From Aeromonas fluvialis (GTDB lineage Bacteria; Pseudomonadota; Gammaproteobacteria; Enterobacterales; Aeromonadaceae), in NCBI RefSeq assembly GCF_000819885.1, contig NZ_CDBO01000047.1, positions 1 to 64,000 on the forward strand: DNA of 64,000 bases, in the 5' to 3' direction. This document shows, one piece after another, positions 14,886-25,580 of the stretch (positions are counted from its first letter, which is position 1; each line of letters starts with the position of its first letter). The notes below the pieces were generated by a model. That model did not search any database. It was not told the origin of the DNA and was given only the letters and a program-made list of their open reading frames with translations. The position numbers and the translations under genes were made by a program.

Positions 14886-17015
14886 TTAAAAATGAACTGT
14901 TCTCATCAACTGCCAGTCAATCTGGCGTGTATTTTCAATATATTCGAGAAGAGAGTCGACCAGTAGGTGAAGCCCGCCCATCGCTAACCGGTTGCGTTGC
15001 GAATTTTCTTCCGAGAACTGGTGTGCTTGAAGATCCCATGAGTTATCGATGCTCGTACGCAACAAAATCAGAGTAGATATCGCTTCTTCAGCAACGCCGG
15101 GGCGATGAAATTGACTCAAACTCCTCAGCTGTGGTATGAGCTGTCGACAAATGTTGGCCACATCTGGATGGTTAGCCAATATTTGATGATAAGCGCTCTG
15201 GTTACGGCGTAATATACTGATGCGCCCCACCAAACTATAAAGTGACGAAATCTGTTTTTCCAGTGCTGGGCGTTCACATAAATAAGGCTTCGTTAGCATC
15301 GATACCATTTTTTCTAGCTCAACAATGTATTTTACCGGACTGTGATCGAGCCATATTTTTGACAAACGATAAAGCCATGTTTGTTGCCTATTGGGCAGAA
15401 TGGCCTGAGTGATTTGCCAGACGATCATATTCCAAACGTATCGGAATCCACGCTGTATACGGGCCTCAACATAGTTGGAATGCAGCAGGTTACTGATGAT
15501 GGGATACAGCGTGAATACCATGGCTAACATGATCAACATGTTAAATGACGGTAATGGATCATAGATAGGCACCCTATTTATGGCAGACCCCAGTACTAGC
15601 ACACCACCCAACCCAAGTCCCAACTTGATAATGGCTTTAGCCGGTGAGTCAAAGAGCCAAAATATCAGAAAATAATCTATAAATAGCAAGATTGCCAGCT
15701 CATAAAACTCCGTCAATAGAGGCATAATGAAGATATATTGTAATAATGCCAAAAGCAGGCCAGAATAGAGAGGCACTATAAACTTTTTTGCCGGCAACAT
15801 TGGAGTCGAAGTTAGCGCAATAGCGATGTTGGTGGTTAATAAGATAAACATGGCACCACTCGGCACTCTTACATAAACCCAAATCAGAAAACAGACCCAG
15901 AGTGTGACCGGAGCCACCAGAGAACTCATCGCTTTTTCCAGATCCAACCAAGCCTCGTGTTTACTCGATTGTGGCAGTGGTGCCTTCATACTACTTTTAT
16001 TCATGAAGATGATCTCATAGCACTCGAGCATTTGGCTGCTGAGGTTATCGATCAATTCCAGTTGATGCGCAACTTCCAGACTAGCGCTCGCGGCGCGATG
16101 GTCACTGGCTAAAATAGATTTGTGAGAGATGATGGATGGTAGTTGATGGGGGGGAACTTCATCTATATCCCCATCCTGTAACGCAATCATATGCTGAAGA
16201 CGGAAGTCAACGCGTTCCCACAAAGAGTCGAATGGCAGTTGATTACGATCATCCTCCTGAACTAAATCCAAGTGCCAACGAATCCTGCTCAACGCCTGTA
16301 ATAACTCTTCTATCAGAAGCGGGAAGGCCTTCCAAGCTCGTTGTTCCTGTGGTGATAGCATAGTCTCCATACTCACTATCTCATAGGATTGGCGAAAATG
16401 TGCGATGAGGGGAAGTAAACGGCGGGGGGAGTTTTGCCCATCCTGTTCGGCGATAGGGATACCATCACGGGCATTGTGAGTGTTAGCCTGGAGTACTTCT
16501 CTTAGTTGCATCAAAAGAGTTTTAGCTGACGCACGCAACATGGGTTGTTGTTGTTCTGGCCAGAGAAAGATATCTACCAGGATGAACGATAGAACTCCAA
16601 GCATGGTTTCTTGCAAGCGAAACATAATGAGCGTGAAGTCGGTCACACCATTCATGCCGCCATACGTGATGATTATCATAGCAACACTGCCTGCTATCAC
16701 ATAGGCATAGGAATAGGGTGAAGTAGTACTCTTGTAAGTGAGAATAAGAAGAAATAGTGAAAGGGCTCCGATAAATGCCCAGCGTTCTTGTGGGAACAGT
16801 CCTGCCAATAGAATTGCGAGAAAAGCACCAAACAGGGTACCCAACAATCGTAAGCCACTTTTTTTCAATGAGGCACCATGTGTACCCTGATTAACCAGAA
16901 AGGCGGATATCATGGCCCAGACGGGCTTGTCCCAACCCAACGCCATCGCAATCCCTGTAGCCAGGACGATTGCCAGAGCAGCTTTGATGGCATTCTTGAC
17001 CCTTCGATTCAACAT
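14886..17015 (-). CDS. FUSC-family inner-membrane efflux transporter
   Basis: 709 residues. Two blocks of membrane helices (residues ~8-160 and ~355-500) are separated by a cytoplasmic domain, the FUSC/AaeB architecture. Segments such as WAMISAFLVNQGTHGASLKKSGLRLLGTLFGA (~33-64) are characteristic. It exports aromatic acids or similar amphiphilic compounds together with the adjacent DUF1656 and HlyD proteins. ATG start; GGAAG precedes it. The octamer repeat 140 bp upstream lies in the likely promoter region. Substrate not inferable from sequence. Confidence 0.85.
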   Translation of the reverse strand: MLNRRVKNAIKAALAIVLATGIAMALGWDKPVWAMISAFLVNQGTHGASLKKSGLRLLGTLFGAFLAILLAGLFPQERWAFIGALSLFLLILTYKSTTSPYSYAYVIAGSVAMIIITYGGMNGVTDFTLIMFRLQETMLGVLSFILVDIFLWPEQQQPMLRASAKTLLMQLREVLQANTHNARDGIPIAEQDGQNSPRRLLPLIAHFRQSYEIVSMETMLSPQEQRAWKAFPLLIEELLQALSRIRWHLDLVQEDDRNQLPFDSLWERVDFRLQHMIALQDGDIDEVPPHQLPSIISHKSILASDHRAASASLEVAHQLELIDNLSSQMLECYEIIFMNKSSMKAPLPQSSKHEAWLDLEKAMSSLVAPVTLWVCFLIWVYVRVPSGAMFILLTTNIAIALTSTPMLPAKKFIVPLYSGLLLALLQYIFIMPLLTEFYELAILLFIDYFLIFWLFDSPAKAIIKLGLGLGGVLVLGSAINRVPIYDPLPSFNMLIMLAMVFTLYPIISNLLHSNYVEARIQRGFRYVWNMIVWQITQAILPNRQQTWLYRLSKIWLDHSPVKYIVELEKMVSMLTKPYLCERPALEKQISSLYSLVGRISILRRNQSAYHQILANHPDVANICRQLIPQLRSLSQFHRPGVAEEAISTLILLRTSIDNSWDLQAHQFSEENSQRNRLAMGGLHLLVDSLLEYIENTRQIDWQLMRTVHF

Positions 17016-17156
17016 CCTTTCTTCCGTATCACCTATGCTTATTATTTAGGTTTCATCATAGATGAAAATTGCAAAGTCAGTTTTCATAGAGAGAAATTTT
17101 TCTATAAAAAAGCCACTCATCATCTCATTTCATTGATGACACAGTCAATATATGCC

Positions 17157-17202
17157 TTGTTGAATTGTTGAATTGTTGAATTGTTGAATTGTTGAATTGT
17201 TG
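17157..17202. repeat. Octamer tandem repeat TTGTTGAA
   Basis: Five perfect TTGTTGAA units and a partial sixth (TTGTTG), 46 bp, ending at the IS30 remnant. It is 140 bp upstream of the FUSC start. Such simple repeats can change copy number by slippage; an effect on the efflux operon promoter is speculative. Confidence 0.8.
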
Positions 17203-17259
17203 TATCGAAGCCGTCGTTACCGGTGGATTCAACATTGAAGTGCAACGCCCGTTCCAAAA

Positions 17260-17625
17260 TCAGGCAGCCTTACACAACTCATCGAAGGTCACTTGAGACG
17301 ACTTGAAACCAAGGCACTTTCTCGGCAGCAAGTTCAGCCGTCGCTCGAAGGCAGATACTAACATCCGTTCATGTTAGACAAACTCGCTGCCATTGTCGGC
17401 GGCCATCACATCAATCAGCCCCTTACGGGTCAATATATCGATGATTGTATCCACCGCTACGCAGACTGTCTTGTTGGCCACATAGCGAACCAGATAGAGC
17501 CGACTTTTCCGCTCCAGCAGACTGACCATGGTACCACGACCCTGTTTTCCTTGGACGGCATTGACCTCCCAATCTCCAACTCGGCTTCGCTCATCGACGA
17601 TAGCCGGACGTTCATCTATCGACAT
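17260..17625 (-). pseudogene. IS30-family transposase remnant
   Basis: The fragment 17374-17625 encodes SRVGDWEVNAVQGK and later MAADNGSEFV, the first two DDE blocks of IS30 transposases. After a stop codon, the sequence further on encodes the family's C-terminus (RRLNLLPRKCLGFKSSQ, ending CKAA). The N-terminal HTH is missing and the segment between the blocks is deleted, so it is non-functional. It lies at the boundary between atypical DNA and the GC-rich core genome. Confidence 0.85.
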
Positions 17626-17670
17626 TGGGTCGTGAATTCAGATAGTAAGTACAACCTATAGAGAGCACAC

Positions 17671-19530
17671 CTAGCGTGTCAGGCTTCCCATCACATGCAT
17701 TTCGCAGCGGTTGCAATCAAAGCGCAGGCGGAAGGTGTCTTTACCCATCTTGAGCTCCAGCGGCTCGGCCTTGAGACCGGGCACCTCGTTCGGACAGAGG
17801 TTCTGGCTATAGCGGATGCAATGCTTGGTGATCATCAGCACCACTTCCCGCTCCTCTTTGTTAGCCTCATAGGCGGGAGCAATGCGCTCCACCCCGTGCT
17901 CACGGAAGAACTGCTCGGCGGCACTGTTCAACACATTGCCAAGGTAGGAGAGACGGTGCTGGGGATAGCTGATATCCCGCAGTGCAATGCGCCGCTCGGG
18001 GCGCTGGTAGCTGGCCACGCGCGCAGCCTCCAGCACGGCGATGCCATCCCGGCGCAAGCCGTTGAGCTGTGATGCGGCGATGAATAGCGGCCTCGTTACT
18101 ACCAACTCAATCTTGCGCGCCACAAACAGGGTATTGCCGAGCTTGCCAAGTTGATCCCGCGCCTGTTGCAGCGCCCGCTCCGGATTGTCGGCAGGCTGTT
18201 TGTCACAGGGAAGCGTCACCGCGGCGCTGATACCGTGCTCGTCGGTTAGCGTGAGGCACAAGCCCTCATCGCACTCTGCAAGCACCATATCGACCCGGAT
18301 GCGGCGATCCGCGCTGGCCTTTTCCAACATCTTGCTGAACGCCTGATCGTGGTTGCGGTAGAGCTCGGTTCCCACCTTCAGCCCCGGCATGCGTTCTGAC
18401 AGGAGTAACTGCTTACCTTCCACTTTATTGAGGCGCATCCCCACCAGCTCGTTGTTCGGCTTGAAGAAGCCCAAACCGTCGCCGTTGTTGAGGGTGACCT
18501 GCTTGCCGTCGATCTCGATGCCATCCTTAGTCACCCTGGTGACCCGCCCCAGCGGTTCGCCCACATATTTCGGGCTCTTGGTGGAGTCGATACCCTGATG
18601 ACGTCCATGGAGGAAGTAGTCGGTGCTACCGCGGTTGAAGCTCTTCTTGGGGTCAGGCGTGAAGCTGTAGCTGCAACGGCCCGCCGAAGCGGCCACCAGA
18701 TCGGAGCGACTATCGAGAATGGCGTCCAGCTTCTGGCGATACCAAGCGGTGACGTTTTTGACGTAGTCGAGCCCCTTAAGTCGCCCCTCGATCTTGAAGG
18801 AGCGGATCCCCGCCTCTATCAGCGCCTCCAGGTTGTCCGTCTGATCCATATCCTTAAGCGACAGCAGGTGGCTATCGGCCACCAGCACCTCACCATCCGG
18901 CTTTTGCAGCGAGCAAGGCAGGCGGCAAAGCTGGGCACACTCACCTCGGTTGGCGCTGCGGCCGGAGCGAGCATGACTGATGTTGCACTGGCCGCTGTAA
19001 GAGACACAGAGCGCGCCGTGGATAAAGAACTCCAGCTGCACATTGGTCGCCGCGCTGATCTCGCGGATCTGCGCCAGCGACAGTTCGCGCGCGAGCACCA
19101 CCTGAGAGAAGCCCACATCCTGCAAAAACTTCACCTTCTCTGGAGTGCGGTTGTCGGTCTGAGTACTGGCATGGAGCGCGATGGGGGGAAGATCGAGTGC
19201 CAGCAGCCCCATATCCTGCACGATGAGCGCATCGGCACCGGCTTCGTAGATCTGGTGGGTCAGCCGCCGGGCTTGCTCCAGCTCGTGATCGTGCAGCAGG
19301 GTGTTGAAGGCAACAAAGACCTGGGCGCCGAAACGGTGGGCGTGACGTGCCAGCGCTTCGATATCCTCGATGGAGTTGCCCGCCGCACTGCGGGCGCCAA
19401 AGGCAGGCCCACCCATGTAGACGGCATCGGCACCATGGTTGATGGCTTCGATGCCGTAGGCGAGGTTTTTAGCCGGAGCCAACAGCTCCAACCGGTTGTT
19501 GTGGCTTAAGGGGTGCTTGTTCTGGTGCAT
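17671..19530 (-). CDS. rlhA: 23S rRNA C2501 hydroxylation protein RlhA (U32 peptidase family)
   Basis: 619 residues. U32-family protein needed for hydroxylation of 23S rRNA C2501 in E. coli. LELLAPAKNLAYGIEAINHGADAVYMGG (~14-41) is the barrel start; FFIHGALCVSYSGQC and RSANRGECAQLCRLPC (~170-210) carry the conserved Cys set for a possible iron-sulphur cluster, and NRCEMHV near the end another. The central DUF3656-like region distinguishes it from TrhP/YegQ (~450 aa). The C-terminus is ~30 residues shorter than that of E. coli. It ends with convergent distance to the IS30 remnant. Confidence 0.88.
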   Translation of the reverse strand: MHQNKHPLSHNNRLELLAPAKNLAYGIEAINHGADAVYMGGPAFGARSAAGNSIEDIEALARHAHRFGAQVFVAFNTLLHDHELEQARRLTHQIYEAGADALIVQDMGLLALDLPPIALHASTQTDNRTPEKVKFLQDVGFSQVVLARELSLAQIREISAATNVQLEFFIHGALCVSYSGQCNISHARSGRSANRGECAQLCRLPCSLQKPDGEVLVADSHLLSLKDMDQTDNLEALIEAGIRSFKIEGRLKGLDYVKNVTAWYRQKLDAILDSRSDLVAASAGRCSYSFTPDPKKSFNRGSTDYFLHGRHQGIDSTKSPKYVGEPLGRVTRVTKDGIEIDGKQVTLNNGDGLGFFKPNNELVGMRLNKVEGKQLLLSERMPGLKVGTELYRNHDQAFSKMLEKASADRRIRVDMVLAECDEGLCLTLTDEHGISAAVTLPCDKQPADNPERALQQARDQLGKLGNTLFVARKIELVVTRPLFIAASQLNGLRRDGIAVLEAARVASYQRPERRIALRDISYPQHRLSYLGNVLNSAAEQFFREHGVERIAPAYEANKEEREVVLMITKHCIRYSQNLCPNEVPGLKAEPLELKMGKDTFRLRFDCNRCEMHVMGSLTR

Positions 19531-19627
19531 GGTCTCGGGATCAGGGCGGACAGCAAATGGGCGCTACTCTAGCCCATTCACCACCCGCGTGCCTTGATCC
19601 CGCTTAAGGTATCCGCAAAATGCAGGA

Positions 19628-20236
19628 TTAGATAACCACCTTGAGTGCCAGTCCAAGCAGCACCAAGCCGCTCACCTTATCGATCACAAAGGATTTGGCT
19701 TTAAGCCACGCCAGCACAGGCCCGCGCGAGAGCACCAGCGCCACCAGCACGTACCAGGCGGCATCGATCCCGCCCGCGGTGAGCATCATGATGCTCCCTT
19801 CGCGCCAGCCGGTATCGGCCCGCACAAACTGGCTGAACAGGGCGATGAAGAACACCGCCAGCTGGGGGTTAAGGAAGGCAACCATAAAACCTTCAAAGGC
19901 CCCCTGCCGACCGCGCAGCTGATGTAACTCTTCATTCCCTTCGTCACTGGCTGGTTTTGCCAGCAGGGCTTTCACCCCGAGCCAGGCAAGAAATGCTGCG
20001 CCGCCGTAGCGGATCAGATCAAACAGGATCGGGGTCTGGGTGATCAGGATGGAAAGACCCAGTGCGGTCACCAGCGCATAGATGCCGACTCCGAGACCAT
20101 GACCGAGCGCAGTAGCGACGCCATGCCCCTGCCCGCCCTGCACCGTGTTGCGGATGATCAGTGCCAGACTCGGCCCCGGGCTGATGGCCCCCATCACGCA
20201 GATTGCGGCCAGTGCCAGCCAACTCGTCAGTTCCAT
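19628..20236 (-). CDS. LysE/RhtB-family amino acid exporter
   Basis: 202 residues with about five to six hydrophobic segments. GAISPGPSLALIIRNTVQGG (~16-35) is the family signature (PGP and RN). Inner-membrane exporter for amino acids such as threonine, homoserine or lysine; substrate cannot be told from sequence. It is co-directional with the LysR gene upstream (127-bp gap), so joint transcription or regulation is possible. Confidence 0.85.
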   Translation of the reverse strand: MELTSWLALAAICVMGAISPGPSLALIIRNTVQGGQGHGVATALGHGLGVGIYALVTALGLSILITQTPILFDLIRYGGAAFLAWLGVKALLAKPASDEGNEELHQLRGRQGAFEGFMVAFLNPQLAVFFIALFSQFVRADTGWREGSIMMLTAGGIDAAWYVLVALVLSRGPVLAWLKAKSFVIDKVSGLVLLGLALKVVI

Positions 20237-20363
20237 GCTTTTCCTCTTTTGTGCTCGATATGATGACCTGCACTCAGGGTACGGGCTGACTCATTATGCC
20301 AGTAGTGAAAGTTATGAATAGAACCCATAACCCATGGCTATGGCACCACACAACCGACCGGGG

Positions 20364-21305
20364 CTAACCGCCGAGATCGAGCAGCTTGCGACTCTCGCCA
20401 ACGGTGCGTTGCAGGTGATCCCGCAGGAAGGGGTAGGCGAGCTCGCGAAACCAGCGGTGGGCCGGATCCTGATGGTGGCGCTGATGCCACAGCAGATGAT
20501 ACTGCTGATCGCGGGTAGCAAAGGGCAGGTCGACAAAGGTGAGCTCATGGCCACAGGAAAGCTGCCAGGCGATATGGGCCGGGGTAGTCATCAGGCAATC
20601 GGTGCGCAGCAACACCTCCACTGCCGCCTGAAAGAAGGGAACTCTGGCAAACCAGCGCCGACTCAGTCCCTGCGGCGCCAATACCTGCTCCACCGGGCTG
20701 TCCTTGTCGCCACCGCCACTCACCTGCAGGTGAGGCCAGGCGAGATAGTCATCGAGACTCAGCGCCTTGCCAGCCAGCGGATGGTGACGTCCCATCAACA
20801 CCGCCAGCCGATCTTCCCCCTGATGCAGACCGCGGATCTGCTCCGGTACCTGCTCGGTGATGGTGGAAACGAGATCCAGCTCTGACTGCCACAGCTGCGG
20901 CAGCTGACGCTTGTCCCACAGGCTGTACTCCAGCGCCGCCAACGGCGCCTCGTTGGCGAGCGCGGCACAGATATCAGGCAGGATATGCTGGGCCACATAA
21001 TCAGAAGAGGCGAGCCGAAATACCCGCTCGCAGCGGCTCGGGTCAAACTTGGGCGCCTCGTAGAGCCGCTCCAGCGCACCGAGAGAATCCGCAAGCTGGG
21101 CGGCCAGCGCTTCGGCCCGTGGCGTCAGCAGCCAGCGTTGCCCCTCCCGCACCAGCAACTCGTCGTCAAACTCGCTGCGCAGTTGGGCAAGCTGCTTGCT
21201 GATGGAGGGTTGACTCAGGTGCAGCAGCTCGGCGGCGCGGCTGATATTGCGCATCTCCAGCAGCACCTTGAGGGTCGGCAACAAGTTGAGATTGGCTCTG
21301 AGCAA
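20364..21305 (-). CDS. LysR-type transcriptional regulator
   Basis: 313 residues. The N-terminal HTH (MRNISRAAELLHLSQPSISKQLAQL, ~18-42) and a C-terminal substrate-binding domain (~90-300) are typical. TTG at 21305 is the proposed start: GAGGG lies 7 nt upstream, and it gives the usual short N-terminus LRANLNLLPTLKVLL. It is divergent from the FabH-like gene (226 bp) and upstream of the LysE-type exporter; either could be its target. Confidence 0.82.
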   Translation of the reverse strand: MLRANLNLLPTLKVLLEMRNISRAAELLHLSQPSISKQLAQLRSEFDDELLVREGQRWLLTPRAEALAAQLADSLGALERLYEAPKFDPSRCERVFRLASSDYVAQHILPDICAALANEAPLAALEYSLWDKRQLPQLWQSELDLVSTITEQVPEQIRGLHQGEDRLAVLMGRHHPLAGKALSLDDYLAWPHLQVSGGGDKDSPVEQVLAPQGLSRRWFARVPFFQAAVEVLLRTDCLMTTPAHIAWQLSCGHELTFVDLPFATRDQQYHLLWHQRHHQDPAHRWFRELAYPFLRDHLQRTVGESRKLLDLGG

Positions 21306-21531
21306 GGAGATACCCTCATCGGTGGCGAAACGCCTATCTTAGGGCAGAGGAGTCCCGCGTTTTAAGCAAAATTTCCTGCCTTGTTCAGCACATTGCAGCC
21401 CTTTGCGACCAGATGGCACAGCTGCTCCCCCTGCACATAACCATGACCACAAGATGACAGTGGTTGCCTCGTACGGCATAATTGCACGATTTTCCGCCCG
21501 CGTGCGATCCACTTTGAGAAGCGGTAACAAG

Positions 21532-22620
21532 ATGAAATACGCCAATATCACCGGCTGGGGCAAATGCCTGCCTCCCTCCGTGCTGACCAACGACGACCTC
21601 AGCACCATCATGGATACGTCAGACGAGTGGATCTATCCGCGTACCGGCATCAAGGCCCGCCGGATCTCCCATGTCAGCACCTCGGATCTCGCCACTTTGG
21701 CCGGTCGCCGCGCGCTGGCTTGTGCCGGTCTGGAAGCCAGCGATCTCGATGGCATCATCCTGGCCACCGCCACCCCGGACAACCTGCTGCCAAGCGCTGC
21801 GTCTGCCGTGCAGAAGAAATTGGGCGCCGTCAACGCTGCAGTGTTTGACCTCAATGCGGCCTGCACCGGTTTCGTCTATGCCCTCTCCGTCGCCACCTCA
21901 CTGGTGCAGACCGGCATGATGAAGAAGGTGCTAGTGATTGGCGCCGAACGCCTCACCTACCTGCTCGACTGGGCACGCCGCGATACCGCAGTGCTGTTTG
22001 GCGATGGTGCCGGTGCCGTGGTGATCGAGGCAAGCGAGCAGGAGTGTGGCCTGATCGCCAACAAGCTCGGCTGTGACAGCGAAGCGCGGGAGATCCTGCA
22101 CGTACCGAACTTCGGTACCGATCGGGTGCGTTTTGCCGATATCGATGGGCTATTCACCTTTAATTTCGAAGGGCCGGAGATCTTCAAACGCGCCGTGCGC
22201 GGCATGGGTGAAGCCACCAGCACAGTGTTGGCACAAGCTGGTATTGCGCCGGAGCAGGTTGACCTGATCGTCCCCCATCAGGCCAATATCCGCATCATCG
22301 AGACCCTCGCCAAGCGGATGAACGCGCCGATGGAGAAGGTGATGGTCAACATCGAAAACTACGGCAACACCTCCGCCGCTACCGTGCCCATCGCCCTGTG
22401 CGAAGCGCTGGAACAGGGCCGCGTCAAGCCGAACTCCTATCTGCTGACCGCCGCCTTCGGGGCTGGGCTGACCTGGGGTGCCGCCATCATCAAATGGGGC
22501 AATCGCGTCACCCCCATCAAGGCGTGCGATGCCGAACTCCCCCCCTGCGACCAGAGCGCGCTGGAGCTCATCGCCCACGCCGTCGAAGGGTGCCAGAAGG
22601 CCCACGCCAACGAGGCCTGA
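21532..22620 (+). CDS. 3-oxoacyl-ACP synthase III family protein (FabH-like)
   Basis: 362 residues. Condensing enzyme that joins an acyl-CoA to malonyl-ACP. The triad is present: Cys in NAACTGF (~112-116), His in PHQANIR (~247) and Asn in NYGNTSA (~277). The first residues [20 protein letters not shown] and [10 protein letters not shown] match the KAS III family. ATG at 21532 has a weak AAGCGG upstream; the upstream extension to 21403 has no family counterpart. It lies alone, away from a fab cluster, so it may be a second FabH with different acyl preference. Typical FabH is ~320 residues; the extra ~40 lie at the C-terminus. Confidence 0.85.
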   Translation: MKYANITGWGKCLPPSVLTNDDLSTIMDTSDEWIYPRTGIKARRISHVSTSDLATLAGRRALACAGLEASDLDGIILATATPDNLLPSAASAVQKKLGAVNAAVFDLNAACTGFVYALSVATSLVQTGMMKKVLVIGAERLTYLLDWARRDTAVLFGDGAGAVVIEASEQECGLIANKLGCDSEAREILHVPNFGTDRVRFADIDGLFTFNFEGPEIFKRAVRGMGEATSTVLAQAGIAPEQVDLIVPHQANIRIIETLAKRMNAPMEKVMVNIENYGNTSAATVPIALCEALEQGRVKPNSYLLTAAFGAGLTWGAAIIKWGNRVTPIKACDAELPPCDQSALELIAHAVEGCQKAHANEA

Positions 22621-22628
22621 TCCTCATC

Positions 22629-22652
22629 AGGAGCCTGAGTCATCAGGCTCCT
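22629..22652 (+). terminator. Hairpin after the FabH-like gene
   Basis: AGGAGCCTG and CAGGCTCCT with a 6-nt loop, beginning 9 bp past the stop codon. Short T-run only. Confidence 0.6.
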
Positions 22653-22782
22653 TGCACCCACCCCGTTTTTCTTCCCTCCCTCTTCGCAATACCTCTTTTT
22701 ACCTAGCCTCTTGAGGTTACAGCAATGCCCCATCACATCCTCAGCAGAGGGCCTACTTCAAAGTGATGAATGTGAGCGCATA

Positions 22783-22818
22783 AAAAAGTCCGGCTCCCCA
22801 AGGGGGGCCGGACTTTTT
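22783..22818. terminator. Bidirectional terminator beyond pnp
   Basis: 12-bp arms AAAAAGTCCGGC and GCCGGACTTTTT flank a 12-nt loop. It lies 38 bp past the pnp stop and has T/A runs on both sides, so it can act on both strands. Confidence 0.85.
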
Positions 22819-22855
22819 ACATCAACCGGAACCGATCCGGTATCAGGCGAGCAGA

Positions 22856-25000
22856 TTACTCTGCAGCAGGTGCTTCTTCAGCAGCCGGCGCAACGTCAGC
22901 GGCAGATGCTGCTTCGGTCGGGGCGTTCGCTTCCTTGATGGAGAGACGTACGCGACCCTGACGGTCCACTTCCAGTACCTTAACCTTGACCACATCACCG
23001 ATGGTCAGGTGGTCAGCCACGTTCTGCACGCGAGCGTCGGTGATCTGGGAGATGTGTACCAGACCATCTTTACCCGGCAGGATGTTGACGAAAGCGCCGA
23101 AGTCGGCCAGACGAACTACTTTACCTTCATAGATGCGGTTCACTTCGATCTCGGCAGTGATCGCTTCGATGCGACGGATCGCTTCCATGGCAGCTTCGTT
23201 GGCCACGGCGGAGATGCGTACGGTACCGTCATCATCCAGCTCGATATTGGTGCCGGTCTCTTCGGTCAGCGCACGGATCACGGAACCACCCTTGCCGATC
23301 ACGTCCTTGATCTTCTCGGGATTGATCTTGATGGTGTGGATACGCGGGGCGAAATCGGAGATCTCGGCACGGGGTGCCTGGATAGCTTCGTCCATCACTT
23401 TCAGGATGTGCAGGCGAGCGCCACGAGCTTGCTTCAGAGCAATCTCCATGATCTCTTTGGTGATGCCTTCGATCTTGATGTCCATCTGCAGCGCAGTGAT
23501 ACCTTCGGTAGTACCGGCTACTTTGAAGTCCATGTCGCCCAGGTGATCTTCGTCACCCAGGATGTCGGACAGCACGACGAACCCTTCTTCTTCCTTCACC
23601 AAACCCATGGCGATACCGGCAACGGATGCCTTGATCGGCACACCGGCATCCATCAGCGCTAGGGAGGAACCACAGACTGAGGCCATGGAGGAGGAACCGT
23701 TGGATTCGGTGATTTCAGACACCACACGCACCACGTACGGGAACTCGGCAGCGCTCGGCATCACGGCAGCAACACCACGCTTGGCCAGGCGGCCGTGACC
23801 GATTTCACGACGCTTCGGGCTACCCATCATGCCGGTCTCACCGACGCAGTATGGCGGGAAGTTGTAGTGCAACATGAAGCGATCGGCGCGGTTGCCGGTC
23901 AGCTCGTCGATGTTCTGGGCGTCACGCTCGGTACCCAGAGTGGCAACCACGATGGCCTGAGTTTCACCACGGGTGAACAGGGCAGAACCGTGGGCACGGG
24001 GCAGAATGCCGGTACCAACGGAGAGGGCACGGATCATTTCCGGATCGCGACCATCGATACGCGGCTCGCCACGGACGACGCGACCACGAACGATGCGGCT
24101 CTCCAGGCTGTGGAACTCTTCGCCGATCTTCTTGGCGTCTACTTCCACGCCGGACGCGATCACTTGCTCAACCACACGGCCCTTGATGGCGGCGATGGCT
24201 TCGTAACGGACTGCTTTCTCGGTGATGCGGTAGGCTTCACCCAGATCGCTAGTGGCCAGCTCGGCAACTTTGGCTTTCAGCGGCTCGTTGACGGCAGGCG
24301 CAGTCCAGTCCCACGGCTTGGTGCCGACGGCAGCAGCAAACTCGTTGATCGCATTGATCACGGTCTGCATCTGGTCGTGACCGTATACCACGGCGCCCAG
24401 CATCACCTCTTCGGTGAGGATGGCTGCTTCGGACTCAACCATCAGTACCGCGTTTGCAGTACCGGCAACCACCAGATCCAGATCGCTCTGCGGCAGTTCA
24501 GTGGTGGTCGGGTTCAGCACATACTGACCGTTCATGTAACCCACGCGAGCAGCACCGATCGGGCCGCCAAACGGGATACCGGAGATGGCCAGTGCAGCAG
24601 AGGCACCGATCATGGCAACGATGTCGGGGGATACAGCCGGATTCACGGACATGACGGTCGCAACGACCTGAACCTCATTGAGGAAGCCTTCCGGGAACAG
24701 CGGACGAATAGGACGGTCGATCAGACGGGAGATCAGGGTCTCGCCTTCGCTCGGACGGCCTTCACGACGGAAGAAACCACCCGGGATACGACCAGCAGCA
24801 TAGGTACGCTCCTGGTAGTTGACGGTCAGCGGGAAGAAATCACGGCCGTGATCGGCCTCTTTCTTGCCGACTACGGTCACAAATACGCAGGTATCGTCCA
24901 TGCTGACCATAACGGCCGCAGTGGCTTGACGGGCCATCACACCGGTTTCCAGCGTGACGGTGTGTTGACCGTACTGGAATGACTTTACAATAGGATTCAC
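22856..25000 (-). CDS. pnp: Polynucleotide phosphorylase
   Basis: 714 residues. Exoribonuclease that degrades RNA 3'-to-5' with phosphate and forms the degradosome with RNase E. Two RNase PH-like domains are followed by KH ([25 protein letters not shown], ~555-580) and S1 ([28 protein letters not shown], ~630) domains and an Ala/Glu-rich tail. GTG at 25000 is chosen: AAGGA lies 7-8 nt upstream and the protein then begins [11 protein letters not shown], equal to E. coli Pnp. The upstream extension is not part of the family. It follows rpsO, the usual order. Confidence 0.97.
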   Translation of the reverse strand: MNPIVKSFQYGQHTVTLETGVMARQATAAVMVSMDDTCVFVTVVGKKEADHGRDFFPLTVNYQERTYAAGRIPGGFFRREGRPSEGETLISRLIDRPIRPLFPEGFLNEVQVVATVMSVNPAVSPDIVAMIGASAALAISGIPFGGPIGAARVGYMNGQYVLNPTTTELPQSDLDLVVAGTANAVLMVESEAAILTEEVMLGAVVYGHDQMQTVINAINEFAAAVGTKPWDWTAPAVNEPLKAKVAELATSDLGEAYRITEKAVRYEAIAAIKGRVVEQVIASGVEVDAKKIGEEFHSLESRIVRGRVVRGEPRIDGRDPEMIRALSVGTGILPRAHGSALFTRGETQAIVVATLGTERDAQNIDELTGNRADRFMLHYNFPPYCVGETGMMGSPKRREIGHGRLAKRGVAAVMPSAAEFPYVVRVVSEITESNGSSSMASVCGSSLALMDAGVPIKASVAGIAMGLVKEEEGFVVLSDILGDEDHLGDMDFKVAGTTEGITALQMDIKIEGITKEIMEIALKQARGARLHILKVMDEAIQAPRAEISDFAPRIHTIKINPEKIKDVIGKGGSVIRALTEETGTNIELDDDGTVRISAVANEAAMEAIRRIEAITAEIEVNRIYEGKVVRLADFGAFVNILPGKDGLVHISQITDARVQNVADHLTIGDVVKVKVLEVDRQGRVRLSIKEANAPTEAASAADVAPAAEEAPAAE

Positions 25001-25119
25001 GTGAATTTCCTTTTTACAATTTGGCTCTTTAAATTCGCGCACAATTATACTTGATTCGATGCAAAAGGTAAGCGGCGACGCGAATTCTGTGAGGCAGGCA
25101 ACGGCTTGAAGAGCAATAA

Positions 25120-25149
25120 AAAAAGGGGAACCTGATGGTTCCCCTTTTT
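25120..25149 (-). terminator. rpsO terminator
   Basis: 13-bp arms AAAAAGGGGAACC and GGTTCCCCTTTTT, 4-nt loop, 19 bp downstream of the rpsO stop on the minus strand. Readthrough to pnp is common in relatives. Confidence 0.88.
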
Positions 25150-25168
25150 CGCGAAATCTGATGGTCGA

Positions 25169-25438
25169 TTAACGACGCAGACCCAGCTTGGCGATCAGAG
25201 CAGCGTAACGCTGAACGTCTTTACGCTTCAGGTAGTCCAACAGCTTACGACGCTGGGAAACCATGCGCAGCAGACCGCGACGACCGTGGTGGTCCTTGGA
25301 GTGCTCTTTGAAGTGACCTTGCAGATGGTTGATCTGGGCAGTCAGCAGGGCAACTTGCACTTCGGGGGAGCCAGTGTCGTTGGCGCAACGAGCGTTGTCA
25401 GCAACGATTTGAGCTTTGATCTCAGCATTTAGAGACAT
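25169..25438 (-). CDS. rpsO: 30S ribosomal protein S15
   Basis: 89 residues. S15 binds 16S rRNA and organises the central domain. [60 protein letters not shown] is the expected sequence class (fragments [13 protein letters not shown] and HHGRRGLL). Standard length. ATG start, with TGGAGTAATACC upstream. Lies between truB and pnp as in other gammaproteobacteria. Confidence 0.97.
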   Translation of the reverse strand: MSLNAEIKAQIVADNARCANDTGSPEVQVALLTAQINHLQGHFKEHSKDHHGRRGLLRMVSQRRKLLDYLKRKDVQRYAALIAKLGLRR

Positions 25439-25580
25439 GGTATTACTCCAGTAGAGTGTTTAAAGGTTCACAGCCAATCTCTAATTCAGCCGTGAAATGA
25501 GGGCGGTATCATAATCGTCCCAGCCCCTTTTCGCAACGATAAAGACGCGCGGCGGGCAAGAGAGCGATACCGCCTGAGGA

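Noticed and set aside
23795..24982. 395-residue plus-strand frame opposite pnp
   Set aside because: It is the antisense shadow of a well-supported pnp gene, has no known family features and no ribosome-binding site.
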